Numbered from the stretch's first letter, positions 26,101 to 33,930 are shown. The stretch: 64,000 nt of DNA from JAEXZL01 sp049943125 (GCF_049943125.1 NZ_CP188040.1:3472001-3536000), one strand, 5' to 3'. Notes: generated by a model not told the origin, from the letters alone. Made by a program: numbers and translations.

Positions 26101-26701
26101 AAAACTTGGTAATGTAAATGTAGGGGCGATAGAAGAATATAAAGAGGTTTCTCAAAAATATACCTTTATGTCTGAACAGCAGCAGGATTTATTAAAAGCA
26201 AAAGCTGAGCTTGAAGATGTTATAAGTGAAATGACTAATAAAATGAGAAAGCTCTTTGTTGAAAACTTCAAGATACTGAGAGAAAACTTTAATAATACCT
26301 TTAAGGAATTATTTAAAGGAGGAAGTGCAGATTTAATTTTATCCCCAGGTGATGAATTATCAGCTAATATTGAAATAAATGTTCAGCCTCCTGGTAAAAA
26401 GCTTCAAAACATAAATTTAATGTCCGGTGGAGAAAAGGTCTTATCTGCTATTGCATTACTATTTGCTATATTAAAAATGAAGCCTACTCCCTTCTGTATT
26501 CTAGATGAAATAGAAGCTGCATTAGACGATTCAAATGTGTATAGGTATGCTGATTTTATGAAAAGTTTTTCTGAGAATGTTCAATTTATCGTTATTACAC
26601 ACAGAAAAGGTACCATGGAAGCCAGTGATATAATGTATGGAATTACCATGGAAGAAAAGGGTATATCAAAAATTGTTTCTCTAGACTTTACCAGAAATTA
26701 A
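23141..26701 (+). CDS. smc: Chromosome partition protein SMC
   Basis: The 1186-residue protein equals the Bacillus SMC length. An N-terminal Walker A (GPNGSGKSN) is followed by a long coiled coil, a hinge (about residues 510-670, with YKTRK upstream and GGALTGGS at its end), a second coiled coil and the C-terminal signature LMSGGEKVLSAIAL with Walker B CILDEIEAALDD. SMC with ScpA/ScpB organises and segregates the chromosome. The start has GGGGAGTGGGG immediately upstream. ftsY follows after 10 bp. Confidence 0.98.
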   Translation: MFLKSIELRGFKSFADKTELNFKKGVTAVVGPNGSGKSNISDAVRWVLGEQSAKSLRGGKMEDVIFAGTQYRKPVGLAQVSLTLDNSKGELPIDYNDVVITRRIFRSGDSEYLINNTNCRLKDIQELFMDTGIGKEGYSIIGQGKIDAILSGKPEERRKLLEEAAGIVKYKTRKDEAEKKLQNTEQNLTRIKDILLTYEERLEPLRIDSEKAKRFVELSNDLSIQEVSYVVDTINKLQKSIEIENSNIYRIKSELDELEASRSNIRDLLSQENIKLENHENINNETKKEYYNNKSLIQELEHQINILNEKISFSKENIEKTSKTLLELFEEEKIQLNRKENLSLSLQESIKTQEEIKNTLKSEEEILFIRSNILSEKEKLSETLRTEAIEYLRKSSELSKQKSLLESEIGNKESYLKDLKEQSESYRSISAINLTTIDGLREAQSKVQKEIDELQNKIFSLRRSLKENSVEIEEIEGKLRVENRKQTSLEANLSVLTNLEKQYEGYTKSVKNLFTHCEKGYCRVNKDSFVLLGDVITVDKKYEIAVEIALGGAISDVITINENIARDLINYLKEKNLGRATFLPLTIINGRKISPPDNITSIPGYIGIASDLLTYDLKYNNAIQYVLGKTVICQDMNSALEVGKKSNHSFRIITLQGEVVNVGGALTGGSTFHKNTSIISRKRELEDISTELKASTEKIHTLSKELNSAKNSYNQLDELILETRDLIHSKSIDITKLSEKILAVEGEIKRNSDFIKVSDKEILTVEEEIIKLVSSIKDLEDNIEACSKDEKDNRTSINNLDAELNEIRVELSDLKQQITDVRINKAKIDEKVLTNTNELERVDSEISSIGVKVRKLKEEIELSKNLITDYNNSISENKNEVDKLKGLISKMEKEFIAYEALRLEIKNEVKKLEASLEDKNLIFKNLEDQLHKYDLTKTRYTLESENSIRKLNDEMELTLAEAQELAREVSDVEGIKKRIKYLKDEIAKLGNVNVGAIEEYKEVSQKYTFMSEQQQDLLKAKAELEDVISEMTNKMRKLFVENFKILRENFNNTFKELFKGGSADLILSPGDELSANIEINVQPPGKKLQNINLMSGGEKVLSAIALLFAILKMKPTPFCILDEIEAALDDSNVYRYADFMKSFSENVQFIVITHRKGTMEASDIMYGITMEEKGISKIVSLDFTRN

Positions 26702-26711
26702 GGAGGATAAA

Positions 26712-27620
26712 ATGCTGAATAATTTTTTTGATAAACTAAAGTCAGGGCTTAGCAAGACAAGAAACAATCTAACAGATAAGGTTAATGAGCTCTTCAAGCT
26801 TGCCATAACTATAGACGAGGATTTATACGAAGAGCTGGAGGAAATACTAATCACCTCTGATATTGGTATGGAAACAACAGAGAATATCATTGAAAAGCTA
26901 AAGGATAAGATTAGACAGGAAAAAATCTCTGATCCTGAAGCACTCATGCCATGTTTAAAAGAAGTAATAAGAGAAATGATGGATGAAAATGCTCTAGAGG
27001 AGGAAGATTCTTTTCCTAAGGTAAGCTTAATTATTGGAGTTAACGGAGTGGGAAAAACAACATCCATAGGTAAGATTGCTTTTAGATATAAAAATGAAGG
27101 AAAAAAAGTAATCTTAGCCGCTGGAGATACTTTTAGAGCTGCAGCCATAGACCAGCTGGAGATATGGGGCGATAGGGCTGGTGTGCAGCTGGTTAAGCAT
27201 CAAGAAGGATCTGATCCTGCAGCGGTTGTATATGATGCCATACAGGCAGCTAAGGCAAGGAAGGCAGATATATTAATCTGCGATACCGCAGGTAGACTCC
27301 ATAATAAAAAAAATCTTATGAATGAGCTATCAAAAATAAATAAAATTATTGATAGAGAATTTTCAGAAGCAAAAAAAGAAACCTTATTAGTGCTTGATGG
27401 TACTACTGGTCAAAATGCTATAATTCAAGCAAAACAGTTTATGGATGTATGTCCCATTGATGGTATCATACTTACTAAATTAGATGGCACTGCTAAAGGT
27501 GGTGTGGTGATTTCAATAAAATCCACTCTAAATATTCCTGTTAAATATATTGGGGTTGGTGAAGGAGTAGATGACCTGCAAAAATTTGATTCAAAAGCCT
27601 TTGCTGATGCATTATTTTAA
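26712..27620 (+). CDS. ftsY: Signal recognition particle receptor FtsY
   Basis: The 302-residue protein is an SRP NG-domain GTPase: N domain (about 1-85), P-loop GVNGVGKTTSIGKIA, DTFRAAAIDQL, DTAGRLHNKKNLM and TKLDGTAKGG. The long acidic N-terminal extension of E. coli FtsY is absent, normal for Gram-positives. It receives Ffh-bound ribosomes at the membrane. AAGGAGGATAA precedes the start; the smc-ftsY order is conserved in Firmicutes. Confidence 0.97.
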   Translation: MLNNFFDKLKSGLSKTRNNLTDKVNELFKLAITIDEDLYEELEEILITSDIGMETTENIIEKLKDKIRQEKISDPEALMPCLKEVIREMMDENALEEEDSFPKVSLIIGVNGVGKTTSIGKIAFRYKNEGKKVILAAGDTFRAAAIDQLEIWGDRAGVQLVKHQEGSDPAAVVYDAIQAAKARKADILICDTAGRLHNKKNLMNELSKINKIIDREFSEAKKETLLVLDGTTGQNAIIQAKQFMDVCPIDGIILTKLDGTAKGGVVISIKSTLNIPVKYIGVGEGVDDLQKFDSKAFADALF

Positions 27621-27637
27621 GTGTTAAGTAAAATCCC

Positions 27638-27666
27638 TTGACAGAGGGGATAATATCTGATAATAT
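27638..27666 (+). promoter_or_regulatory. Sigma-A promoter for ylxM-ffh
   Basis: TTGACA (27638-27643) and TAATAT (27661-27666) are 17 nt apart. The -10 lies in a tandem 10-bp duplication of GATAATATCT (27649-27668). The ylxM ATG is 21 nt downstream of the -10. Confidence 0.7.
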
Positions 27667-27687
27667 CTTTTAGGGATAGGTGATAAT

Positions 27688-28026
27688 ATGTTAGATAGAA
27701 TAGAGTTATCAATACTACTAGATTATTATGGAGAGCTTTTGACTGAGAAGCAAAGAGCTATAATGAACCTATATTATAATGATGACTTATCCTTATCAGA
27801 AATAGCTGAGATTAATAACACTAGCAGGCAAGCAATATACGACCTGATAAAAAGATGCTATAATCAGCTGGAAAACTATGAAGGTAAATTAGCTCTTATG
27901 AAAAATGACCTGGAAATAGCTAATAAGAAAAAAGATATTATGCTGTTATTAAATGAGCTAGAGAATAAGAATACTGACTGCAAGGAAACAATTTTGCAGA
28001 TTAAAAATATTTTAAATGATATTTGA
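27688..28026 (+). CDS. ylxM: SRP-associated helix-turn-helix protein YlxM (UPF0122)
   Basis: The 112-residue protein has a sigma-70 region-4-like HTH: LTEKQRAIMNLYYNDDLSLS and the recognition helix NNTSRQAIYDLIKR. YlxM is always encoded next to ffh and in streptococci modulates SRP activity. AGGTGATA precedes the start. Its stop lies 14 bp before the ffh start codon, so it is probably translated with ffh. Confidence 0.94.
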   Translation: MLDRIELSILLDYYGELLTEKQRAIMNLYYNDDLSLSEIAEINNTSRQAIYDLIKRCYNQLENYEGKLALMKNDLEIANKKKDIMLLLNELENKNTDCKETILQIKNILNDI

Positions 28027-28040
28027 TTAGGAGGATTACC

Positions 28041-29390
28041 ATGGCTTTTGAAGGATTGGCGTCAAAGCTTCAAGACACCATTAAAAAGTTAAAAGGTAAA
28101 GGTAAGCTATCTGAAAAAGATATTAAAGAAGCCATGAGAGAAGTAAAGCTTGCTCTGTTAGAAGCAGATGTAAACTTTAAAGTAGTTAAAAGCTTTATTA
28201 ATCGTGTTACGGAAAAATGTACCGGTACAGAGGTTTTAAATTCTCTTACTCCTGCTCAAAGCGTTATAAAGATCGTCAATGATGAGCTTACAGCGCTAAT
28301 GGGAGGAGCTGAAAGCAAGTTAAACTATTCCGACTCCGGGATAACTGTAATAATGATGGCAGGTCTTCAAGGAGCAGGTAAAACCACAATGTGTGGAAAG
28401 CTTGCCTTATACTTAAGAAAGAAAAACAAAAAACCTTTATTGGTTGCGGGAGATATTTATAGACCCGCAGCAATCAAGCAGCTAGAAGTGGTAGCTAAAC
28501 AAATAGATATACCAGTCTTTTCTATGGGTGATAATATTAGCCCAATAGACATTGCAAAAGCAGCTTTAAAGCATGCTAAAGATAATTCTTATAATGTTGT
28601 AATCATTGATACTGCAGGTAGACTTCATATTGATGAAGCCTTAATGGAAGAGCTTGAAGGAATAAAAGCTGCTGTTAATCCAAAAGAGATATTACTTGTT
28701 GTAGATTCCATGACAGGACAGGATGCAGTTAATGTTTCACAGAGCTTTAACGATAGATTGGATGTTACAGGTGTTGTTCTCACTAAGCTAGACGGCGATA
28801 CAAGAGGTGGTGCAGCTCTATCAATTAGAGAGGTAACAGGCAAGCCTATTAAGTTCGTGGGTCTTGGTGAAAAAATGAGTGATATAGAGATATTCCATCC
28901 TGATAGAATGGCTTCTAGAATTCTTGGCATGGGTGATATTTTATCTCTTATTGAAAAAGCTCAATCATCTATAGATGAGAAGGAAGCTAAAGAATTAGGC
29001 TCCCGTATGTTGAATCAAGAATTTAATTTCGATGACTTTCTTTCTGCCATGAATCAGATGAAGAAGCTTGGGCCAATAACTAAGCTGCTAGAAATGGTTC
29101 CTGGTGTAAACACTAAACAGCTGGAGGGTGTTGATCTTTCTCAGCAAGAAAAAGAAATGAAAAAGGTAGAAGCTATCATACAATCTATGACAGCTAAAGA
29201 AAGAAGAAGCCCATCATTGATTTCTGGCTCGCCAAGCAGAAAGAAAAGAATTGCTGCTGGTTCAGGCATGTCAATTCAACAAGTCAATAAGCTTCTCAAG
29301 GATTTCGAAAACATGAAAAAGATGACTAAGCAAATGAAATCCATGCAGAAGAATAATAAAAAAGGTTTATTTGGGAAATTTCCTTTTTAA
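28041..29390 (+). CDS. ffh: Signal recognition particle protein Ffh
   Basis: The 449-residue protein has the NG domain (P-loop GLQGAGKTTMCGKLA, DIYRPAAIKQL, DTAGRLHID, TKLDGDTRGGA) and a Met-rich M domain (about 320-449) with KKRIAAGSGMSIQQVNKLL, which binds 4.5S RNA and signal peptides. I chose ATG 28041 because TAGGAGGATTACC precedes it; an in-frame ATT at 28023 upstream has no support. The loop before KKRIAAGSG (residues SLISGSPSR) looks two residues longer than usual. Confidence 0.97.
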   Translation: MAFEGLASKLQDTIKKLKGKGKLSEKDIKEAMREVKLALLEADVNFKVVKSFINRVTEKCTGTEVLNSLTPAQSVIKIVNDELTALMGGAESKLNYSDSGITVIMMAGLQGAGKTTMCGKLALYLRKKNKKPLLVAGDIYRPAAIKQLEVVAKQIDIPVFSMGDNISPIDIAKAALKHAKDNSYNVVIIDTAGRLHIDEALMEELEGIKAAVNPKEILLVVDSMTGQDAVNVSQSFNDRLDVTGVVLTKLDGDTRGGAALSIREVTGKPIKFVGLGEKMSDIEIFHPDRMASRILGMGDILSLIEKAQSSIDEKEAKELGSRMLNQEFNFDDFLSAMNQMKKLGPITKLLEMVPGVNTKQLEGVDLSQQEKEMKKVEAIIQSMTAKERRSPSLISGSPSRKKRIAAGSGMSIQQVNKLLKDFENMKKMTKQMKSMQKNNKKGLFGKFPF

Positions 29391-29426
29391 ATAAATGATT
29401 TATCCTTTGAAGGAGGTGAAAATAAG

Positions 29427-29672
29427 ATGGCAGTTAAGATAAGATTAAGAAGAATGGGTGCAAAGAAAGCTCCTTTTTATAGAGTTGTTGTTGCAGATTC
29501 CAGAAGCCCAAGAGATGGTAGATTCATCGAAGAAATTGGTTACTACAATCCTATAACAGAGCCTGCAGTAATCAAAATTGACGAAGAGAAAGCAGCTAAA
29601 TGGGTTAAAAACGGTGCTCAACCTACTGATGTTGTTAAAAGGCTATTTGACAAAGCTGGTATAAACAAGTAG
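29427..29672 (+). CDS. rpsP: 30S ribosomal protein S16
   Basis: The 81-residue protein has the family beginning MAVKIRLRRMGAKKAPFYRV and the DSRSPRDGRFIEEIG block. GAAGGAGGTGAA precedes the start. It begins the rpsP-khpA-rimM-trmD-rplS ribosome cluster, conserved from Firmicutes to Proteobacteria. Confidence 0.98.
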   Translation: MAVKIRLRRMGAKKAPFYRVVVADSRSPRDGRFIEEIGYYNPITEPAVIKIDEEKAAKWVKNGAQPTDVVKRLFDKAGINK

Positions 29673-29678
29673 TTTTGG

Positions 29679-29720
29679 GGAGGTGAATTCTACTAATATA
29701 TATTAGTAGAAGCAAATATG
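29679..29720 (+). promoter_or_regulatory. Ribosome binding site of khpA interrupted by a perfect hairpin
   Basis: A strong GGAGGTGA (29679-29686) lies 31 nt before ATG 29718. Between them is a 24-bp perfect palindrome (29688-29711, half-site TTCTACTAATAT). If it folds, the effective spacing falls to 7 nt (1 nt before plus 6 nt after). No other Shine-Dalgarno sequence is nearer the ATG. Confidence 0.7.
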
Positions 29721-29945
29721 AAAGAATTAGTACAAATAATTGCTAAATCACTAGTAGATAACCCAGAAGCAGTTGAAGTTAAAGAGATTGTTGGTGAACA
29801 ATCAATAATCCTTGAGCTTAAGGTTGCTCAGGAAGATATGGGCAAGGTTATAGGCAAACAGGGAAGAATAGCTAAGGCTATCAGAACTGTTATAAAAGCA
29901 GCTGCTATAAAAGAAAATAAAAGAGTAGTAGTAGAAATAATCTAA
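29718..29945 (+). CDS. khpA: RNA-binding KH-domain protein KhpA
   Basis: The 75-residue protein is a single KH domain (MKELVQIIAKSLVDNPEAVE, then GKVIGKQGRIAKAIRTVIKA with the GxxG loop as GKQG). With KhpB it binds RNA globally and affects cell division and wall growth in streptococci. The start is fixed by homology; its nearest strong binding site is separated from it by a hairpin. It lies between rpsP and rimM, the usual place. Confidence 0.96.
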   Translation: MKELVQIIAKSLVDNPEAVEVKEIVGEQSIILELKVAQEDMGKVIGKQGRIAKAIRTVIKAAAIKENKRVVVEII

Positions 29946-29948
29946 AGT

Positions 29949-29978
29949 AAAAGAGTTAGGCTTCCTAGCTCTTTTATT
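29949..29978 (+). terminator. Internal terminator or attenuator after khpA
   Basis: AAAAGAGTTAGG (29949-29960) pairs with CCTAGCTCTTTT (29964-29975), one G:U, CTT loop. Only four T follow directly, and rimM begins 22 nt later, so partial termination is likely. Confidence 0.75.
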
Positions 29979-29997
29979 AATATAGGTGGTGATTACA

Positions 29998-30498
29998 TTG
30001 CTTGAAACATTAGCAGTTGGTCAAATATTAAAGCCTCATGGCGTAAAAGGTGAAGCGAAAATTCTACCTTTAACAGATGATAGCAGAAGGTTTAGAAAGT
30101 TAAAATATGTATTGATTGATGGAAATGAGTATCCTGTAAGCTGGTGCAAGCTTCAAAATGATAGGGTTATTTTGAAGCTCGAGGGTGTAGATACAATAGA
30201 AGCTGTAGAAAAGCTGCGCAATAAATATATAAGCGTAAAAAGAGAAGATGCTGTAAGACTTCCTAAAGATACATATTTTATTGCAGACTTAAAAGGATGC
30301 TCCGTATACGATACTAACAATGAGTACATAGGGAAGATCTTTGAAGTTATTAAAACTGGAAGTAATGATGTATATTGGATAAAAGAAGGCCCTAGGGAGG
30401 TTCTCGTGCCTGCTATGAAGGACTTCGTTACAGATATCTTAATTGAAGATAAAAAGGTTATAATTAGACCGGTAGGTGAATGGATGGATGAAGATTAG
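29998..30498 (+). CDS. rimM: Ribosome maturation factor RimM
   Basis: The protein is about 166 residues, with the N-terminal VGQILKPHGVKGEAKI pattern and a C-terminal PRC-barrel (about 95-165, ending VLVPAMKDFVTDILIE). RimM binds S19 and assists 30S head maturation. I prefer TTG 29998, which has AGGTGGTG about 7 nt upstream; in-frame GTG codons at 29986 and 29989 lie inside that site. It overlaps trmD by 11 bp. Confidence 0.93.
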   Translation: MLETLAVGQILKPHGVKGEAKILPLTDDSRRFRKLKYVLIDGNEYPVSWCKLQNDRVILKLEGVDTIEAVEKLRNKYISVKREDAVRLPKDTYFIADLKGCSVYDTNNEYIGKIFEVIKTGSNDVYWIKEGPREVLVPAMKDFVTDILIEDKKVIIRPVGEWMDED

Positions 30499-31210
30499 TA
30501 TATTAACCTTATTTCCAGAGATGTTTCAGCTGTTTAATCATAGCATCATTGGTAGAGGTATAAAAAATAATCTTATTAACCTTGAAATATTAAATATTCG
30601 GGATTATTCTCTTAATAAGCATAAAAAGGTTGATGATTATCCTTATGGCGGGGGATACGGTATGGTCATGACTCCTCAGCCTATAGTAGATTGTATAAAA
30701 GCTGCAAAAGAAGCTAATAATGGAAAAGTAATATTTCTAGGCCCTAGAGGGGTTAGATTCACTCAAGACAAAGCTAAAGAGCTTTCAAAGGAAGCCGACT
30801 TAATATTTCTATGCGGTCATTATGAAGGCATAGATGAGAGAATATATGATTATGTTGATGAAGAGATATCCTTAGGGGATTTCGTACTTACTGGAGGAGA
30901 AATGGCTTGCATACCTATTGTAGATAGTATATGTAGGCTTCTTCCTGGCGTTCTTTCAACTTCTGATTGCTACGAAGAGGAATCGTTTTATAATGGATTA
31001 CTGGAATATCCTCAGTATACAAGACCTCCAGAGTATGATAATAAAAAAGTTCCAGAGGTATTGCTTTCCGGTAATCACGAAAGAATAAGACAATGGAGAA
31101 AAGCTAAATCTCTTCATATAACTAAAGAGAAAAGACCTGATTTATTCAACTCCTACGAATTAACTAAAGAGGATAAAAAGATATTAAAAAAATATCCAGA
31201 AAACGAATAA
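30488..31210 (+). CDS. trmD: tRNA (guanine-37-N1)-methyltransferase TrmD
   Basis: The 240-residue protein begins MKISILTLFPEMFQ and has the trefoil-knot SAM-binding blocks GGGYGMVM, GPRGVRFTQ, LCGHYEGIDER and LGDFVLTGGE. TrmD makes m1G37 in tRNA and prevents frameshifting. I chose ATG 30488 with AGGTGAATGG upstream; the start lies within rimM. An in-frame GTG at 30476 would add four residues. Confidence 0.97.
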   Translation: MKISILTLFPEMFQLFNHSIIGRGIKNNLINLEILNIRDYSLNKHKKVDDYPYGGGYGMVMTPQPIVDCIKAAKEANNGKVIFLGPRGVRFTQDKAKELSKEADLIFLCGHYEGIDERIYDYVDEEISLGDFVLTGGEMACIPIVDSICRLLPGVLSTSDCYEEESFYNGLLEYPQYTRPPEYDNKKVPEVLLSGNHERIRQWRKAKSLHITKEKRPDLFNSYELTKEDKKILKKYPENE

Positions 31211-31215
31211 ATATG

Positions 31216-31324
31216 TTGATAAACGCTAGCTAATATGATAAAATACCATTTGTGCTAGTACGGACGTTCCTCTATCATTCATAATGACATGAACGTTAAA
31301 TTCATCACTAAGGAGGGAAAGCAC
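31216..31324 (+). promoter_or_regulatory. Promoter and structured leader of rplS
   Basis: TTGATA (31216-31221) and TAAAAT (31239-31244) are 17 nt apart. Downstream, ACGTTC near 31263-31268 can pair with GAACGT near 31290-31295 across a loop containing TCATTCATAATGA. An L19 leader is known in Firmicutes (Rfam L19_leader); this segment is at the right place, but I cannot test it against the covariance model. Confidence 0.5.
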
Positions 31325-31678
31325 ATGAACGATATTTTAAGATCTATCGAGCAAGAGCAGTTAAGAAATGATTTACCTCAATTTAACGTTGGTGATACTA
31401 TTAAGGTATACGTTAAGATTAAAGAAAATAACAGAGAAAGAATCCAGATGTTTGAAGGAACCGTTCTTAAGAAACAAAACGGTGGCATAAGAGAAACTTT
31501 TACTGTTAGAAGAGTAGCCTATGGGACTGGAGTAGAAAGAACCTTCCCAATTAACTCACCTATCATCGATAAAATTGAAATCACTAGAAGAGGTAAGGTT
31601 AGAAGAGCTAAGCTATTCTATCTTAGAGATAGAGTTGGTAAGGCTGCTAAGGTTAAAGAACTTATCACTAAGCGATAA
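31325..31678 (+). CDS. rplS: 50S ribosomal protein L19
   Basis: The 117-residue protein has the normal length from ATG 31325 (AAGGAGGGAAA upstream). The in-frame ATG at 31289 would add 12 residues without a binding site. Signatures are FNVGDTIKVYVKI, GTVLKKQNGGI and the end GRAKLFYLRDRVGKAA-like stretch (here RRAKLFYLRDRVGKAA). L19 lies at the 30S-50S interface. Confidence 0.97.
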   Translation: MNDILRSIEQEQLRNDLPQFNVGDTIKVYVKIKENNRERIQMFEGTVLKKQNGGIRETFTVRRVAYGTGVERTFPINSPIIDKIEITRRGKVRRAKLFYLRDRVGKAAKVKELITKR

Positions 31679-31679
31679 T

Positions 31680-31711
31680 AAAATGGGGCTATTTAGTCCC
31701 ATTTTTATTTT
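31680..31711 (+). terminator. Terminator after rplS
   Basis: AATGGGGCTA (31682-31691) pairs with TAGTCCCATT (31694-31703), one G:U, followed by a T-rich tract. It ends the ribosomal cluster before rbgA. Confidence 0.85.
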
Positions 31712-31742
31712 TATAACAAAAAATTTAAGGATGTGATATTAT

Positions 31743-32606
31743 ATGGCAATCAATTGGTTTCCTGGTCACATGGTAAAAACTAGAAGAGAAATAAAGGAAA
31801 ATCTTAAGCTTGTAGATGCTGTAATTGAAATAAGGGACGCTAGAATTCCAGCTTCCAGCTCTAATCCTGAAATAGAACAGCTTATAGGAAATAAGCCACG
31901 TATTATTTTATTAAATAAGAAGGATTTAGCAGAGAATAAAACAACTAAAGAATGGCTCAGCTATTTAAATAAAGGAAATACTAGAGCTCTTGCAGTTAAC
32001 AGCCTTAATAATGATGGTCTAAAGGATATTAAGCCGGCATTAAATGAGCTATTAAGTGAAAAGCTAGAGAGAATGAAGAATAAAGGAATAGTAAATATGA
32101 CTATCAGGGCCATGGTAGTGGGAATTCCAAATGTAGGAAAATCATCCTTTATAAATAAAATGGCTAAAAACACTATTGCTAAGGTTGGAGATAGGCCAGG
32201 AGTAACAAAAAATAAACAATGGATAAAGACAAAGCTTGGTATTGAGCTATTGGATACCCCTGGGATATTATGGCCAAAATTTGACGATGATACCGCACTT
32301 AACCTAGCTTTTACAGGAGCAATAAAGGACGAAATTATGGATACAGAAGAATTAGCGCTGAAGCTAGTTGAGAAGCTACAAATTACTTATCCTAAGGAGC
32401 TAATGGATAGATATAAACTAGATAATTTAGAAGTTGATCCTCTAGAGAATTTGGATAATATAGCTAGAAAAAGAGGCTGTATAGCCAGCAAAAATTCTAT
32501 TGATTATAATAGAATAGCAGCTATACTTCTTGATGAATTTCGTGGGGGAAAAATCGGAACAATCTCATTAGAATCACCAGGAGATGAAGATAATAATAAT
32601 GACTAA
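31743..32606 (+). CDS. rbgA: Ribosome biogenesis GTPase RbgA (YlqF)
   Basis: The 287-residue protein is a circularly permuted GTPase: NKKDLAE (G4) precedes the P-loop GIPNVGKSSFINK, then DTPGILWPKF. The N-terminus INWFPGHMVKTRREI is diagnostic. RbgA drives late 50S assembly. AAGGATGTGA precedes the start. The gene overlaps rnhB by 8 bp, the order seen in Bacillus. Confidence 0.96.
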   Translation: MAINWFPGHMVKTRREIKENLKLVDAVIEIRDARIPASSSNPEIEQLIGNKPRIILLNKKDLAENKTTKEWLSYLNKGNTRALAVNSLNNDGLKDIKPALNELLSEKLERMKNKGIVNMTIRAMVVGIPNVGKSSFINKMAKNTIAKVGDRPGVTKNKQWIKTKLGIELLDTPGILWPKFDDDTALNLAFTGAIKDEIMDTEELALKLVEKLQITYPKELMDRYKLDNLEVDPLENLDNIARKRGCIASKNSIDYNRIAAILLDEFRGGKIGTISLESPGDEDNNND

Positions 32607-33402
32607 AAATGAAATAACAAATTCAAACTTCAAAGACATTAATACAATGATTAGATCCCTAGATATTTCAAAGATAAGCGATGAAGAATTTTTCGACCTC
32701 TGCACCATTTTAAGAGAGGATAATAGAAAAAATGTTCAAAGCTTGGAAAGATATCTTGTTAAAAATAAAGAAGCCTTCATCGGTGAAGTTAAGAGGGTTA
32801 AAGCTCTTTATGAATTTGATAGAGCTCTAGCTAAAGGGAATATTGTAGCAGGAGTAGACGAAGTAGGTCGAGGGCCTTTAGCAGGACCTATTGTAGCAGC
32901 AGCTGTAATATTAGATTATTCCTCTCTTGAAGATATTATATTATACATAAACGATTCAAAAGCAATAGCTGAAAGAAAAAGAGAAGAACTGGCAGAAGAG
33001 ATAAAAAAACGTGCTATTTCTTATTCTATTGCTTTCTGTTCAAACAATGAAATCGATGAAAAGGGTATAGGTTATTGTAACAATAAAATATTCCTAGATG
33101 CAGTTCATGGATTATCCATGAAGCCACAACTTGTATTATCTGATGGCTATAAAATAAAAGATTATCCAGGAGATAATATAGCAATTATAAAGGGTGATGC
33201 TAAAAGTGCAGCCATAGCCTGTGCTTCTATAGTTGCTAAGGTTTATAGAGATAATCTAATGAAGGAATATCACGAATTATACCCCAATTATGGTTTTTCC
33301 CATAATGTAGGATATGGAAGCACTAAACATCTAAATGCCCTAAAGGAATATGGTCCTACAAAGATTCATAGAATGTCCTTCTTGAAAAAAATTCTTGAAT
33401 GA
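32599..33402 (+). CDS. rnhB: Ribonuclease HII
   Basis: The protein is about 267 residues. A helical N-terminal extension (about 85 residues) typical of Firmicutes is followed by the catalytic domain with GVDEVGRGPLAGPIVAAAV and the conserved DSKAIAERKR and GYGSTKHL blocks. It cleaves RNA in RNA-DNA hybrids. The start is uncertain: ATG 32599 is 15 nt after AGGAG, while ATG 32584 directly abuts it. Both overlap rbgA. Confidence 0.94.
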   Translation: MTKNEITNSNFKDINTMIRSLDISKISDEEFFDLCTILREDNRKNVQSLERYLVKNKEAFIGEVKRVKALYEFDRALAKGNIVAGVDEVGRGPLAGPIVAAAVILDYSSLEDIILYINDSKAIAERKREELAEEIKKRAISYSIAFCSNNEIDEKGIGYCNNKIFLDAVHGLSMKPQLVLSDGYKIKDYPGDNIAIIKGDAKSAAIACASIVAKVYRDNLMKEYHELYPNYGFSHNVGYGSTKHLNALKEYGPTKIHRMSFLKKILE

Positions 33403-33404
33403 TT

Positions 33405-33770
33405 TTATCTAAAAGCATCTATTATATGGTTGATTTTGCAGCAGTTATTAGTATTATTAAGCAATAGCTCCATAACATCAAATCTAACATTACAGTTCTT
33501 TATATTGTTGATATATAGATAATATTTAGCTGTATTTATAATTCTGTTTCTTTTTGAGTAGGTTATAGACTCCATTGGTGCACCATAGAGTCTACTAAAC
33601 CTACTCTTTACTTCAATAAAGCATATTATATCATGAGTTTTAGCGATAATGTCAACCTCTCCTTGCTTGCATTTAAAGCTATGAATCAATACATGGTATT
33701 TCTTTTCTTTCAAGTAGCTGATAGCTAGATCTTCTCCATAATTTCCTATAGCCTTATTATATCCCTTCAT
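33405..33770 (-). CDS. YraN-family (UPF0102) predicted endonuclease-like protein
   Basis: The 121-residue protein has the nuclease-fold pattern of the family: NYGEDLAISYLKEKKY, then GEVDIIAKTHDIICFIEVKSR, with D-ExK residues that could bind metal. The function is not established. It is on the opposite strand to rnhB, with convergent stops 2 bp apart, and has GGAGGTAAA before its start. In many bacteria it follows rnhB on the same strand, so the orientation suggests a local inversion. Confidence 0.9.
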   Translation of the reverse strand: MKGYNKAIGNYGEDLAISYLKEKKYHVLIHSFKCKQGEVDIIAKTHDIICFIEVKSRFSRLYGAPMESITYSKRNRIINTAKYYLYINNIKNCNVRFDVMELLLNNTNNCCKINHIIDAFR

Positions 33771-33930
33771 TTTACCTCCAACTTATTTTAGATTTTTATT
33801 TGTATTTTTATCATTCCCTCTACTACTATCATAGTTAGAGTAAACCTACATTTTAATTATTGCCAGAAATATAAGAGTTAATTATAAAAACATTATAAGT
33901 GGTAATACTTATTAGCTAGAGGTGATGATT

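Noticed and set aside
26681..27148. 155-codon minus-strand frame opposite ftsY
   Set aside because: Ser/Ile-rich text mirrors the ftsY codons, it has no binding site or family resemblance, and it lies wholly over well-identified genes.
31289..31324. 12-residue N-terminal extension of L19
   Set aside because: L19 proteins begin at the ATG behind AAGGAGGG; the upstream ATG lies in the structured leader.
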